From the NCBI GenBank assembly GCA_030280995.1, contig JASXTE010000005.1, forward strand, positions 19,011,501-19,075,500: a stretch of DNA of 64,000 bases, given 5' to 3'. A model generated the notes under the pieces. That model was not told where the DNA came from and did not search any database. It worked only from the letters and a program-made list of their open reading frames with translations. Shown one piece after another: positions 31,428 through 44,847 of the stretch. Each line of letters starts with the position of its first letter. Position 1 is the stretch's first letter. This stretch comes from Hemileia vastatrix. Lineage: Eukaryota > Basidiomycota > Pucciniomycetes > Pucciniales > Zaghouaniaceae. The position numbers were made by a program, and so were the translations under genes.

Positions 31428-34400
31428 GTAACTTACCCTCTCAGATTAGACATAATACTGATAATTACAATATAGGTAATTCTATTGATGTTAAATCTGT
31501 ACAAAAAATAGAGGAGGATTTAAGAAATTTGGGTTTTAGAGTAGATACACCTGACTTGTCTTTTGTCCATAATAAAAGTACTATATAAAATGATAATACA
31601 GTTAATCCTCAGTTGCAACCACCTACTAGTGAGATGAGAAGTTCACAGGAGAGTGAGAGAATTGAAAAGGAGGACATGGAAAATTTCAACAATAATCCAA
31701 CTGTCCATAGAATTGTTTCAGCATTGTGGAATAGAATGACTGATTGTGAGGAACAGACAGTTAAGCTCACTAGTGATACAATTTCATCCTTGACATTGAA
31801 CATTTCTCAATTAGCAACACGTAATAAAGAATTAGAGAAAGAACATTTGTCTCTAACTCTTAAATATGATTCATTGAGTAATAAATATAATGACCTTTCA
31901 AACAAATTTTGTGAGTTAGAAAAATTATATGAAACACATTTATTAAAAGACTGAATCAAGAACAAAGTTATCTTTTGCCCAGAAAAATCAAAGTTTCTCT
32001 GAGTTGCTACAAAGATTAACTAAAGTTGAGATTGAAACTGCCAATCTACTAATGAACCAGGATAATCATAAGTATAATCAATATAATAATAATCCTTTCA
32101 TTGGCAAAAGTGAATCTCATTCCTTCCCTGTATCACCACAATTAAAACCATCTGGTGGTAGTGTCAAATCTGAAAATGTAAGTCACAAATCCGTGCAGGA
32201 AGAAATACAAGACCATTTATCAAAAGTGAATGAGTTATTTAATTTACCTAAGATTAGTGAGATAAAATCCAATCAGAAAAACTGACCTAAGATAGATCAG
32301 TACCCAACTTATGATGGGGAAGCCAGCTCTGATTGGCAACATTTTATTCAAAGAATTGACAACTTGAAATTCTCATATAAGTTACCAGATGAAGAGATAA
32401 CATCAAAATTAATTTCTTTATTTAAGGATGTTGCTTTATTATGGTTTGAAGCTGTCTTAAGTGAGGGTAGAGACTACTCTTGGGCTGAATGGAAACAACT
32501 TATTGAAAAACAATTTGGAGGTTCTAAATTCAGGCTTACTCAGCAGAGACTTTATGAGAAGACTAGGTATAATCCATTGAATGGTGACAAACCTATGGTA
32601 TTTTTAATGAATTTAAATAAAATATTGAAAGCCATTGAGCCTCATATGGATTTTAACTTATGGAAAGATAATATAATATACAAATTACCTATATCTGTCA
32701 GAGACATTGTTGTAGCTAGAACATTAAATGTTACTGAATATTCTGAATTTATTAATATTTGCAATGAAATATTATTAAACCATAAGTATGAATCAAGGTA
32801 TTCCACTTATAAGCAAAATGTTGAACCTGTAAAAACTCAGAATTTAAAAACACTTCAGGAGAAGCAGAAAAAACCTACTGCACCTGTAGTACCTAAAAAG
32901 TATGAAACAAATACTTGTTATAAGTGTAACAAACCTTGGGTCAAAGGTCACAAATGTGAGAAAAACATAAATATTGTTGAAAATCAACGTGAATCTGAAA
33001 CTGAAACTGAAAAAAGTAAAGAATCAAGTGATTATGACAGCAATATCTCATATAGTGATGAAAATGAAGTCTGTATGTTGGAAGATGATTTGTCCATCTT
33101 TGAAAATCCAATATTAAATATGGACTCAAATGAATCTTTAATGAATTTTGAGGATGCTGAAATCATTAAGGATATACAAGCTGATAACTTTAGAATGACA
33201 CCTATCACGGTTCCAGCTATCATTTCTGGTGAAAATGTTAATATAGTATTGGACACAGGAGCTGCTGGTTCAGTTGTTTCCACTAATACATTACAGAAAA
33301 TTGATAGTGAATATAAGGTTAAGCTTGAACCACTTCAAAATAAAAATTGGAGAGGTTTTGGATCAGTACTACACCCCATTGGTAAATACAAAGCTGCAGT
33401 TTTCTTTAAACACCAACATGGTTATGTAAGGGTAACTTGTGACTTTGTAATAATGGATAATACTAATTGTAGTAACTGTTTTATCATTGGAAATGATATT
33501 CTGACTAAATTTGGTGTAAAATTAGACCCTGCTAATAACAATTTTACAATTGGCATGAATGGTAAAAGGAAATTTAAAATAAATTCTTTTAACACAGTCT
33601 TACACATTGAGTCAGTAACAAATTCCCCGTCTAAAGGAAGAGAATCCAATGAGATGGAACTTCTGGAAACAGAAATTTCAAAAGCATCATTTGGCACTCA
33701 GATAAGTGAAACTGAGAAAAATAATATTTTGGAATTAATTAAAGCTTTTCCAATGGCTTTTGCACATGGTACAAATGAACTTGGCCTTGTAAAAGATCAT
33801 GAAATGAAAATTAGTTTAACCTGTGATATGGATAATATTCCTGCTAGTCTTAAAAAGAAACCAAACCCTGCTTCACCAATGAAGAGGAAAGACATAGAGG
33901 ATAATATTAAGATGTTATTAAAAATGAAAATTCTTGAGAAGGTTGAAACTACACCAAAATATTGTGTAATATCACCAGTGCTAATTTCTTATGAACAAGA
34001 TAAAGCAAGACTGTGCGGTGATTATAGAGCATTAAATACATTTACAGTAGATGATATTTATCCCTTGCCAAGGATTGCCTCTATACATGCTACCCTTAAA
34101 GGTGCTAAATATATAAGTTGCCTAGATGGAAATAAAGGGTACCATCAAATTCCTGTTGAAAAGAATTCACAGAACTTTTTGTTGATAACAACACACATGG
34201 GAATTTATAAGTATGTCAGAATGCCATTTGGACCAAAAAATGCTCCATCAGTATTTCAAAAGTTAATGGATATAACATTCCATAATGAAATAATTGAGGG
34301 ATGGTTAATGGTATACATTGATGACATCATAGTGTTCTCTAAAACTTTTGATGAACACTTAATCCATTTAAGGAAAGTATTTCAGAAAATGGATGAAATA

Positions 34401-36749
34401 AAAATGACCCTTGCATTGAAAAAATGTAAATTTGGGTTTGAATCTTTAAAAGTGCTTGGTCATATTGTATCTGGCTTAAAAATATGTGTAGACCAAAATA
34501 AAGTGGCTTCAATAAGGAATATTGGCATTCCTCAAAATGTGAAGGATGTACAATCTTTTCTTGGAATGTGTGGTTATTATAGACAATATATAAAAAACTA
34601 CCAATCAATTGCTGCACCACTGACCACACTGATAAAGAAATCAGAAGCTTTCATTTGGAATAATGAAAGACAACAAGCTTTTAATAAGTTGAAAGAATGT
34701 TTAATGACAGCTCCTTTCTTGGGATTACCAGATTTCCAATTACCTTTTGTATTATATACAGATGCAAGTTTTATTGGACTGGGTGCTGCTTTGCATCAAA
34801 AACAACTTATTGAAGGTAAAATTTCAGAAGTAGTAATCTGCTATATTTCACGTACTCTGAGAAGTGGTGAATTGAAATATGGTGCTACTCAACTTGAATT
34901 TTTGGCAGTAGTATGGGCTCTTGGAAAGCTACATTATTACCTTGAAGACCAAAAATTTGAGTTAATAACTGACTGTAGTGCAGTTAAGTCACTCTTAAAC
35001 ATGAAAACTCCTAATAGACACATGTTTAGATGGCAATTAGCTGTACAAGAATACAGAGGACGGATGACTATTACACATAGAGCAGGAACCTTGCACTCTA
35101 ATGTAGATCTGTTATCTAGAGTACCTCTGCCTAATAATGATGATAATCCTGCTTATGTTCCTGAGTCAGAGATTATTAACATTTATGGCATTTATATTGT
35201 AGATCTTGAGGATGAATTTATGCAATCAATTCTTGATAATTATAATTCAGATCCTGACTTAAGTAAATTAAATACAATATTAAATGATCCATCTAATGCT
35301 TCAATAAATGTTTTAATAAAAACATTACCAATTAAGTATAAAGAGGCATTAGAAAAAGGAAAATTTTCCATTGAGGATGGTTTTATATATTACAGGAAAA
35401 AATTAAGTAATGTAATTGTAATTCCCCCTTCAATGAAGGAGTTAATGTTAAGTATATGTCATGATGATATATTAGCAGGTCATTTTAACTACCATAAAAC
35501 ATTAACCAGAGTAAAAAACACAGCTTAGTGGATTAACATGTCTGAGGATGTTCAGAAATATGTTGAAACATGTGATTCTTGTCAAAAATCTAAAAGATTA
35601 ACAGGAAAAAGAGCTGGTTTATTACAACAAATTTAGCAACCAAAAGCTCCATGGGAAATCATTAACATGGACTTTGTAACAGGTTTGCCAATAGCAGGGA
35701 ATAAGAGTTATAACTCCTGCTGGGTAATTGTAGATAGATTTACAAAGATGTGTAAATTTATTCCTACCCACAAAGAGGTTTCTGCAAAGTACTTAGCTTT
35801 TTTATGGTGGACACAAATGTTAAATACAGCAGGTTTCCCCAAAGCAATAGTTTCTGACAGAGATCCTAAATTTACTTCTGAGTTCTGGACGTCACTTATG
35901 GATGTTTCAGGGTGTCAATTAAAACTTTCTACAGCACACCATCCACAAACTGATGGGCTAGCAGAAAGAATGATACAAACCTTAGAAGATATGATAAGAA
36001 GATACTGTGCTTTTGGTCTTAATTTTAAAGAAAATGACAAATTCACGCATGATTGGGTAACCCTTATCCCAGGTTTAGAATTTGCATATAATAGTACAGT
36101 ACATTCTGTCACTGGCAAAAAGCCATTTGAGTTATGGTTGGGTTATGTACCTAATACCCCTGCTAAAACTCTTAATAAGTTACCTAGATTGGATATTAAT
36201 CCAGGTACTAAATCTTTTCTTCAGATTCAGGAATTATGCAGAAAACATGCTCAAGAATGTATAAATAAGGCTTTTGAGTATGAAAAGAAAAGATGGGATA
36301 AAGCCCATAAAGAACAAATGTTCAAAGAGGGTAATGAAGTCCTTATTTCAACGCTACATTTCAATTTAAATGGTAATGTTAAATTGAAGGATCCATTCAT
36401 TGGACCATTTGTAGTTAAAAAGATGGTTGGTAATAATGCTGTTGAGGTTATTCTATATGCACCTTATGATAGAAAACATCCAGTATTTCCTATTTCTCTT
36501 ATAAAACCATACTATTCTAATGATACTGCTCTATTTCCAAGAAGATCAGGAAGGCATAAACAGCAACCTGAAGAAATAGTAGAAAAGGCAGAAATTGAAA
36601 AGATACTTAAAAAGAGACACCTTACTAAAGAAAAGGGATTTGAGTATCTATTAAGATTTAAAAATAAATCAAGTGAATATGACCAGTGGATTCCAGAAAA
36701 TTAAATCTCTGATCTTAAAAATCTCTTGAAAAAATTTAAATCTAAATAA
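30881..36749 (+). pseudogene. Gag-Pol of element B, five stops and a frameshift
   Basis: Same domain order as in A: coiled coil 31650-31950, capsid-like region 32280-32800, knuckle CYKCNKPWVKGHKC near 32910, protease LDTGA near 33250, RT with YIDD near 34314, RNase H, integrase finger, integrase core (MDF near 35668, SDRDPKF near 35850, GLAERMI near 35955), chromodomain 36580-36740. Lesions: TAA 31586, frameshift between 31954 and 32004, TGA 32283 (Trp in A), TAG 35526 (Trp in A), TAG 35634 and TAA 36702 (both Glu in A). The longest open stretch 32364-35528 still covers knuckle to integrase finger. The AT-hook of A is changed to GRHKQ. Confidence 0.93.
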
Positions 36750-36863
36750 TACTGTTCATTCAGTATATGTATTATAAAAATTATTTTTTTATTTTATTAT
36801 TTCACTCCTTAGTTTTAATTAAAATGTCTTAACATTTTTTTTGTTTTTTTTGGGGTGAGGGAG

Positions 36864-38041
36864 TGTCAGCCTAAATATCCTTAGGACTGAGTATTTCTTA
36901 TGCTTAAAATAAGATAACCTTAAGTAGATTAAGCTTATATCTTAAAAATAAGGTTAAAATAATAATATATATTATTTTATTATATATATATATAATTATT
37001 ATTCTATTATATAATTTATAATAGTTTAAATAGCTTATCCATGGCCTAATAATACTTATTAAGGTGTTAATAGAGTCATAATATACTTATCTTAAGTGAT
37101 ATGAAGTAATTATTTACATACATAAGCTTATATGTATACATAAATCTCATATTCAGTGAAATATGCAGTATATTATGTATATTTAGGTATATAAGTGGGT
37201 TTTAGCCCCTTAATAGCCTATAACCTTTGTTTTTCTGCTTATTTTAGGTCATATGGACGAAATAAGTGGACTCACAACGCCTACAGAAGGATAGACACCT
37301 ATATCAGGCGCATACACCCAGTTTGGACAACTAAAATTACTTCCTTGGATGGTTATTCACGGATTTATGGGTTGGAAGGATGTTTCTGGGTTAATATGGG
37401 TGCTTGGGGATGTTATTGGGGGCTTGGAAATTTTATTTATTTCCTTTATATGCTTTTAGTTTCATTAAATCTCTTTTTGATTATTTATTTTACCTGTTTC
37501 TTTATGGTATCTGCTTTTATCTGGGTTTTCTATTTATGGTATGACTCTGTGTTATTATTAATAGTGATGGAGGGTCCTTACTGGAGGTCTGGGTGTTGAA
37601 ACTGCTTGAAGTGGACGCCATGGGGAGGTGATGAGCCCTCAAAGTGCTGTAATTGCCGGGGATAGCAGTGACATCATCTGGATTGAAGGTCTGTGCACTC
37701 CAGTGGATTTGGGTATAAGTAAGGAGGGATTTTGACGGTTTATTATCATCATTCAATTACTACACTTCAAACAAACACTACAATACAATTATTAGCATTC
37801 AGAAATATATTATAAAGCCCTTATAAATTGATATTATCTTTATAAAAAGCTATAACTATATTTTATTCTTCTATTTTCCACCACTAGCACGCATTTAAAT
37901 CCAAGTATTGTGAGTTTTATTTGAGTATAACTATTCTATTAGTCTTCCCCTGAGTTTTAATCACTAAATCATTTATTAATAAGTAGTAGGACCATAAAAT
38001 AACACTATCATATCATACTTATATACTAGACTATACTGACA
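36864..38041 (+). repeat. 3' LTR of element B, with preceding polypurine-like tract
   Basis: 1178 bp, preceded by T-run and GGGGTGAGGGAG (36841-36863). Contains a 20-bp insertion near 37400 (TGCTTGGGGATGTTATTGGG-like, repeating its surroundings) that the 5' LTR lacks. Ends ACTGACA at 38041. Confidence 0.93.
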
Positions 38042-40726
38042 CTGTGGATGAAATTTACCCTTTACCCAGAATTACCTCTATACATGCTACCTTTCAAGGT
38101 GCAAAATTTATAAGCTGTCTGGAAGGTAATAAAGGTTATCATCAAATACCATTTGAAAAATCCTCTCAAAATTTTTTTCTCTTTGCAACTCATATGGGAA
38201 TTTATAAAAAATTTTAGGATGCCCTTTGGCCCTAAAAATGCCCCTTCAGTATTCAAGAAAGTAATGGATAGCACATTTCATCAGGAAATAATTGAAGGAT
38301 GGTTAATGGTTTATATAGATGACATCATAGTTTTTTCTAAACCATTTGATGAAAATATCCAAAACTTAGGAAGAGTATTCTAGAAAATGGATTAAATTAA
38401 CATGACTTTATCCTTAAAATAGTGTAAATTTGGTTTTAAATCCCTGAAAGTCCTAGGTCATGTAGTTTCTGGCTTACAAATGTGTGTAGACCAGAGTAAA
38501 GTTGCTGCTATCAAAAATATGACAGCACTAACTTCTTTAAGGGAAATTAAATTTTTTTTTGGAACGTGTGGTTATTATGGACAGTAATTTAAATATTAAT
38601 GTCATAGCTCTACCACTAACCAAATAAGCAGAAAGATGTAGCTTATATATGGAATGAGGATACTCAAAAATCTTTTGATACATTAAAGAAATTTTTAATG
38701 TCAGCTCCAATCCTTTCCCTTCAACATTTTAATAAGCCTTTTTTCCTCTATAAAGATGCAAGTTTTATCCGACTTGGAGCTGCTCTACACCAGAAACAAA
38801 TTATTAATGAGAAAATTACAGAAGTAGTAATTTTTTATATTTCAAGAACCTTGAGAAAGAGTGAATTGAAGTATGGTGCTACTCAATTAGAGTGCTTAGC
38901 AGTTGTATGGGCTTTTTAAAAGCTTCATTATTATATAGATGATTAAAAGTTTTAATTAGTTACTGATTGCATTGCTGTGAAATACCTCTTGAACTTGAAA
39001 ACACCAAACAGACATATGTTTAGGTGGCAACTTTCTGCCCAAGAATACAGAGGTAGAATGACTATTACTCACAGGGCAGGAAATATTCATTCTAATGTAG
39101 ATATGTTGTCTAGATTACCTCTCCCAAATGATGTATCAGATCCAGATTATGTACCAGAAGATGATAAAGTACATAATAATGGTATATATATTGTAGATAT
39201 GGAAGAAGAACTATTGTAATTAATTTTGGATTCATATGAAAAAAATTCTGATTTAAATAAATTAGTTAAAATCTTGAATGATCCAAAGAATGCTTCTGTC
39301 CAAGAATTGATAAAAACTCTTCCTTCCAGCTACTAAAATTCTTTGGATAAAGGAAAGTTTTCCATTGAAGATGGTTATATTTATTACAGGAGGATTCTTA
39401 CAAATTTTATTTTTATTCATCCTTCAATAAAAGAAACCATCTTAAAACTTTGTCATGATGACATATTAGCAGGACATTTTGATCTTTAGAAAACAATGAT
39501 CTGAATTAAAAATTCTTCTTGGTGGGCTAATATGTCTAAAGACACTAAATTATATGTTGAATCTTGTGATTCTTTTCAAAAATCTAAAAGATTTACAGGT
39601 AAAAGTGAAGCACCTGATGCTCCTCAGCAAATCATTAAAATGGATTTTTTCACTGGTCTTTCTGTAGCAGGAAAAGACAGTTCTAAATCTTGTTGGGTAA
39701 TAGTGGATAGATTCACCAAGATGTGCAAATTTATCCCCACCCACAAAGATGTATCCACAAAAAATTTGCTTTCTTATGGTGGTCATACATGTTTAATATT
39801 TTTGGATTTCCAAAAGCCATTATCTCTGATTGAGAACCAAAATTTACATCTAAATTTTTGATGTCTTTGATGCATATTTTTGGCTGTGAGTTAAAATTAT
39901 CTACAGCTCACCATCCTCAGACTGATGGTCTAGCTGAAAGAATGATTCAAACTCTGGAAGATATGATTAGAAGGTATTGTGCCTTAGGATTGGAATATTA
40001 AGACAATGACAGATTTACTCATGACTGGGTTACTCTATTGCCAGGTCTTGAATTTGCTTATAATAGCACTGTTTATTCTGTAGCTGAGAAAAAGCCTTTT
40101 GATATTTGGTTAGATTATGTCCCAAATACTCCTGCTAAAACTCTCAATAATAAATTAACTAAGCTGGAACTACACCCTGGTGTAAAGTCTTTTATTCAAA
40201 TGCAACAGCTATTCAGAAAATATGTCCAAAGCTGTGTTGATAAGGCATTTGAATATGAAAATAAAAGATGAGATAAATAACATAAAGAATACATATTTAA
40301 CAAGGGTGATGAAGTTTTGATATCTACTGTCCATTTCCATCTACAGGGAAACAACAAATTAAAAGATCCTTATGTGGGACCATTTGTTAATAAAAGAATG
40401 GTTAGTGATAATTCAGTAGAAGTCTTATTGTATTCTCCATATGATAAGAAACATCCTGTTTTCCCCATTTACTTTCTTAAACCTTATATTTCCAACAGTG
40501 ACTTATTTCCCAAAAGAAGGGGAAGACCTAAGAAAACCCCTCAGGAAGACACAGAAACTGCAGAAAATGATAAAATTCTCAATGATAGAACTATCACTTC
40601 TGAAAGAGGTATTGAATATTTATTAAGATATAAAACAAATTATCTGAAAATGATGCATGGATACCTGAGAAAGAAATTTCTAATCTTCCTACTCTATTGA
40701 AAAAGTATAAAAAGAACAACTCTTAG
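38042..40726 (+). pseudogene. RT, RNase H, integrase and chromodomain part of element E
   Basis: Resumes at DEIYPLPRITSIHATF, then GYHQIP, YIDDIIVFSK near 38312, RNase H with YKDASFI near 38755 (D family has TDASF), integrase finger CDSFQ near 39565 (second Cys of CDSC lost), core KMDFFTGL near 39640, GLAERMI near 39930, RGRPKK AT-hook near 40520, chromodomain remnant to TAG 40724. Many stops and shifts (38216, 38383, 38919, 39219, 39336, 40001, 40269). Inactive. Confidence 0.9.
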
Positions 40727-40758
40727 CATTTTTTTATTATTTTTTTAGAGTGAGGAAG

Positions 40759-42038
40759 TGTCAGCCAGGCTATCTCAGGAACCCATTAAACTGTTATAAT
40801 AATTTATTGGGATCATTTAAGGGAATAATATTATGTATTTTATGTAGTTACAATAAAATATTTTTGAATAATAAAATTATATAAATATTTTATAAATAAG
40901 TAAAATAATTATTATATCTTTTTTTATTATTAAGTAAGCTTTTTATTACATAAAAAATATTATATTCTCTAAAATCATGGCACATTTTTATGTATTTAAT
41001 TTTTCTGAAACTAATAAATTAATTATTTATAAAATTATATTATAAGTTTAATAATAAATTTAACTTATAGTGTAATTAAAATTCAAGTAATCTAATTTAT
41101 ATACTATATACAACTTATCATATATTACTATTCATAAATATTGGGCACTGTTTTGACCCTTAATTGTGTCAGTAAAATCACTAAATAACTTAAAATAATT
41201 ATTTAATATAATAGTATTTAAATTCTCACTTTAAATTAGTAACATGATTAAATTAATTGTTTATTTCAATTAAACCGGTTATTAAATTACTAATATGGTT
41301 AAAACAATTAATTAGTTTCTCTTTATAAATGATTTAAATTGATTACATAAATTTTGGTGCAAAAATAATTTTATTTGTTTTAATTAAAACCTTTACATAT
41401 TATTATAATACTTGTTTAGGATATTTTGTTTCACAGTTCTCATGGTCTCATACTCATTTATTTACTCATATTATTAATCACTTGTTTTGGGACTTTATGG
41501 TGGGAAAATTATTCACAGGTTTAATTTGTTGTTTCAATTTTTCTCTTAATTTGTATAATTAATTTCTTTTAATTTCTTGTTTCACACTATAAATATTTTT
41601 GTATATACATTTGAGGCGCCTCAGAGGTATTCTTTCCTATAAAAGGGCCTTGTAATTCACCTTTGGTAGTCATCACTTACATTATACTACTTACAATAAT
41701 TTAAAATATTTTATTACTATTATTTTTTGGTGCTATAAGTCTAAACATAAATATTTAATAATTTACTATAGGTTGCTTAAAGTTTATTAGTAATCATAAT
41801 TTTTTGTTGAGCAGAAATCAATTACTTACTTGATCAAAAATTCCCATTAAACCATTTCTTTTTGTTGTGTCAATTCTCCCAACTTGTTGTTCCAGTTTTT
41901 ATTAGCTATTTTCTTTCTCTTATTATTCTTTTTAATATCCTTCTATCTTTTTTAATCCTTCATTTAGTTTTCTCTTATCCTTCCTCCTCTTCTATCCTTC
42001 TTCTTCTTCTTCTCCTTCTTCTAGACGACTGGCCAAAA
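40759..42038 (+). repeat. 3' LTR of element E
   Basis: Begins TGTCAGCCAGGCTATCTCAG after GAGTGAGGAAG, ends GACTGGCCAAAA. Same family as the D LTRs but well diverged. TATAAAAGG at 41638-41646. 1280 bp. Confidence 0.85.
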
Positions 42039-44749
42039 ATAAAATTTATACAAGGAGAAAGAGAGGTTAAAGTACAGTTATTCCAAAGAGAGAAATAATT
42101 AAAAGATTTTTTTTTGTCAAAAAAAATAATGTTTTAATGAGAATTTATGTTCCTATCATGGATATTTTTTTATATTTCATCATCATTATAGCAAAAAAGC
42201 TAAAAAATTTGTTAAATTTATTTGGATAAAATTAATATTTTTTGACTATTTATTTTTTTGATTAGAATACATGTCACCCTCTCTTTCATCTGATTTAATT
42301 TTCATCTACTTGAGAGCTCTCTTTCTGTAACCCCAAAAAATAACCTTTTCTTGAGTATCTAAACAAAATTTCTCATCTATTTAGAAAAATGTATAATTAA
42401 AAAACAAAAGAACATACTGAGAAAACTGAATATATAATATTTTCTAATATGATGAATATTAAAGAAGTAATAAAAATTTGAACATTATCTGTTATATTTG
42501 GCTGGGGTCTGTACTACATAAAAGGTAGCCTGTTTATCCTGATGAAAAAGCTTCATTAAATATATTAATTAGATTTCAGTTTTCAAGCCACACCCTGTTA
42601 TCCGTGGAAAAAATTATAGGGAACATCTTTTTTTCTGTTTTAGAGACCAACTTTACATTGTTGGTTTTTCCCAGCTACCGTGTGATAGATCATGTCATCA
42701 TTTTCTGAGTAGTAACCCAAGAGTCACAGTGTATGAAACTTAAGTTTAATTTCAAATAGAACTATTTTGATTTATTTTATAGCTCCATGAGACTGAAATG
42801 GATTTTTTTAGCCCCAGCCATCTTATGTGAAACCTGTAAAAAACAGAAAGAGCTACCAGAAATTTTTTGGCCAGTCAGGAGGCTAGTTTAAGTTTTATAT
42901 GATTTAATAAGGATGCACTAGAGAAGGTTAAAATATTTTCTTGTTTTTTTTTAAGTTTTGAAAATTTGATAAGAAAATTAGGGGGTCTCAGAAAATAGGA
43001 TATATACCATTAAACATGTCACAAATTCTGTACAAAGTGGGTAATTTTTATTTAAACCACAACTTCCCAGGACAGGGTTACTTCAATATATTAATAGAGC
43101 CTTAACACACCACTTTCTGGTTACATCTAAGCCATAAACACACTTAATTTCTGTATAATAATTTCTCATCCCCAGATATGCATATTCAACATCTAAGCAC
43201 AAAAGTATGGAGTGTTTTAACCCATCTTAGAGACTGATAACCTCAATTCTGTCATTTAAAATGAAATCCTAAAAAATTTTTGTGATGCCAAAGTCCAGCA
43301 GGAGTATATGCTAATTTTAGACACCTTCTAATTTTTTCTTCCTGGAGGTACACTGATATAAGCAATAGGAGGTGTCTAAGTTAGAAATCTTCTGTTTCAA
43401 AATAACTCTTTTTTCCACCTAATCAAGCATGGTATTTTTATTTATTTATGGCATATTGTGTCCATAAAACACCTTTTAATTTCAAATTGATCCAACATTT
43501 TTGGATTTTATTATTTTTGTGAAATACTTTTTAAATAGTTAAAGATTTTGAACTTTTATACCCCCTAATGAAAGCTTTTTTAAAGTAGATACCTCTAAAG
43601 AGCTAAGTATGGAACATTCTGATCACTATAAACAGGAAATTTAAAGAAAAGTTCTTAGTATTGATCATAGAAAATATCATTAACAAACTTTAGAAGCCAA
43701 AAATTCTATTAAATACATGAGGCTGACTCAAAATGCCCAAATTTTAGTGAAAAAATCCATCATCAATTTATTACATTTCCAAATAAAAATTGGAGCTCTA
43801 AATAGAATTTTAAAAGTTCATCACTTCCTCCTAGACTGGCCAAAATATCAATACTTTTTACTCTCCAATAAATTTTATATATTATTCAATCTCAAAAGCT
43901 CATAAAATTTTTCAGAAAAATCTATGATGTAATTTGTTGGGCCTAAATGGTCATGCAAATGTGTTTTCTAAGCTATAATTGGGCTCTTTTTAGGAAATAT
44001 GAATTATTGTATTGAATGATTTAGCAAAGAGAATTCCACAAAAACACTCAATTGAGTCAGGTTTTTAATGCTCCAGCACAAAAAGAAATATGGCTCACTC
44101 CATTATTTCACACTTCAACAGGGTTATAAAACCATGAACTAGGAATATAGTCCAGTTTTTGGCTTCAGGATACACTTCTTGGTGTGTTTTTTAGAGTAGC
44201 CCTAATAAGACCAAGTGAGTGACTCTGGCTGTGCTGCAATTTTTTTCTGATGTTGGAATCCCCCTGCTTGCACTTTCTCTCCCTCTTCTCTCATCCATGG
44301 TGAGTTTTTTAATTTCATATCTTCCTTTCCTTCCCTTCTCACTCTACCTCTCACACCATCTCACAAACTCCTCATTTGATCTTACACACTTCCTTTCATA
44401 TCTGCTTTCTATCTCAATGATGGTGTCCCTCTCTACAAACCTTACTGGTAAACCTTTAAATCTAACTCGCCCTTTTATACATGGGTTCTATCAAGTAATA
44501 TTTTTTATGTTAATCAACAAGAAGCATGGATGATACATATTTCCCCTATTACTTTCATTTTAGAGAAAGCTATGCCACATATAAATTCTCACCACCTCCT
44601 TTATCTATCTTTCTAAACTCCATTTCCTCTCTCTTAAATCCACCACCACAACCATTTCAACAACCAACTTTATCTCCACATCCACCTCTCTCCACCACCA
44701 CCACCACCACCACCACCTCTATCACCTTCTCCTCTTTCCACCACAAATG
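42039..44749 (+). other. no recognisable gene
   Basis: AT-rich, no domain on either strand. A 60-bp imperfect hairpin lies at 43313-43386 (TTTAGACACCTTCT and AGGAGGTGTCTAA). 44216-44690 is pyrimidine-rich and gives an open frame (44219-44533) of Leu/Ser-rich composition without family resemblance. A CCA run occupies 44692-44716. This may be the oldest DNA in the window. Confidence 0.4.
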
Positions 44750-44847
44750 GGGCTAGTGGATAGGAATCTTCTGCAATTAATAATGTCTGATCTCAGAAAA
44801 AAAATTCCTGATCTCTAGTTGCAGATCTATGAACATTGATACCACCT
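44750..44847 (+). mobile_element. right-end fragment of an H3-family element
   Basis: GGGGCTAGTGGATAGGAATC, GCAATTAATAATGTCTGAT and ATTGATACCACCT match 28812-28899 in order, including a damaged TIR. The CCA-rich run just before it may be the counterpart of the minisatellite in H3. No left end found. Confidence 0.65.

Larger units (their letters stand above)
29213..38041 (+). mobile_element. Ty3/gypsy chromovirus element B, recent but defective
   Basis: LTRs 29213-30370 and 36864-38041, flanked by a perfect 5-bp duplication CTGTG (29208-29212, 38042-38046). The LTRs differ by about five substitutions and one 20-bp indel. Leader 30371-30880 holds no gene. Coding part 30881-36749 is closely related to A (same start, overlapping frame, domains) but broken. 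It inserted into the reverse transcriptase gene of E. Confidence 0.95.
19434..42038 (+). mobile_element. Ty3/gypsy element E, split by H3 and B, 5' LTR missing
   Basis: Three segments of one element of the D family: 19434-22570, 28900-29212 and 38042-42038. Joining across H3 needs removal of one ATT; joining across B needs removal of one CTGTG. Both joins are seamless when aligned with the intact reading of D (SITSFPM... and NTYTVDEIYPLPRI). The 5' LTR and leader are gone and the coding part starts directly after the broken RNase H of G. Many stops. Confidence 0.88.

Noticed and set aside
32283..35528. Stop-codon reassignment in B because TGA and TAG replace Trp
   Set aside because: A uses TGG at the same sites and has no internal stop; B also has Glu-to-stop changes and a frameshift.
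42976..43000. AGGGGGTCTCAGAAAATAGG as left TIR for the H3-family fragment at 44750
   Set aside because: Similarity stops after the first bases and the flanking triplets differ (ATT against AAT).
44219..44533. Open frame of 104 codons
   Set aside because: Lies in pyrimidine-rich DNA, Leu/Ser/Pro composition, no motif.
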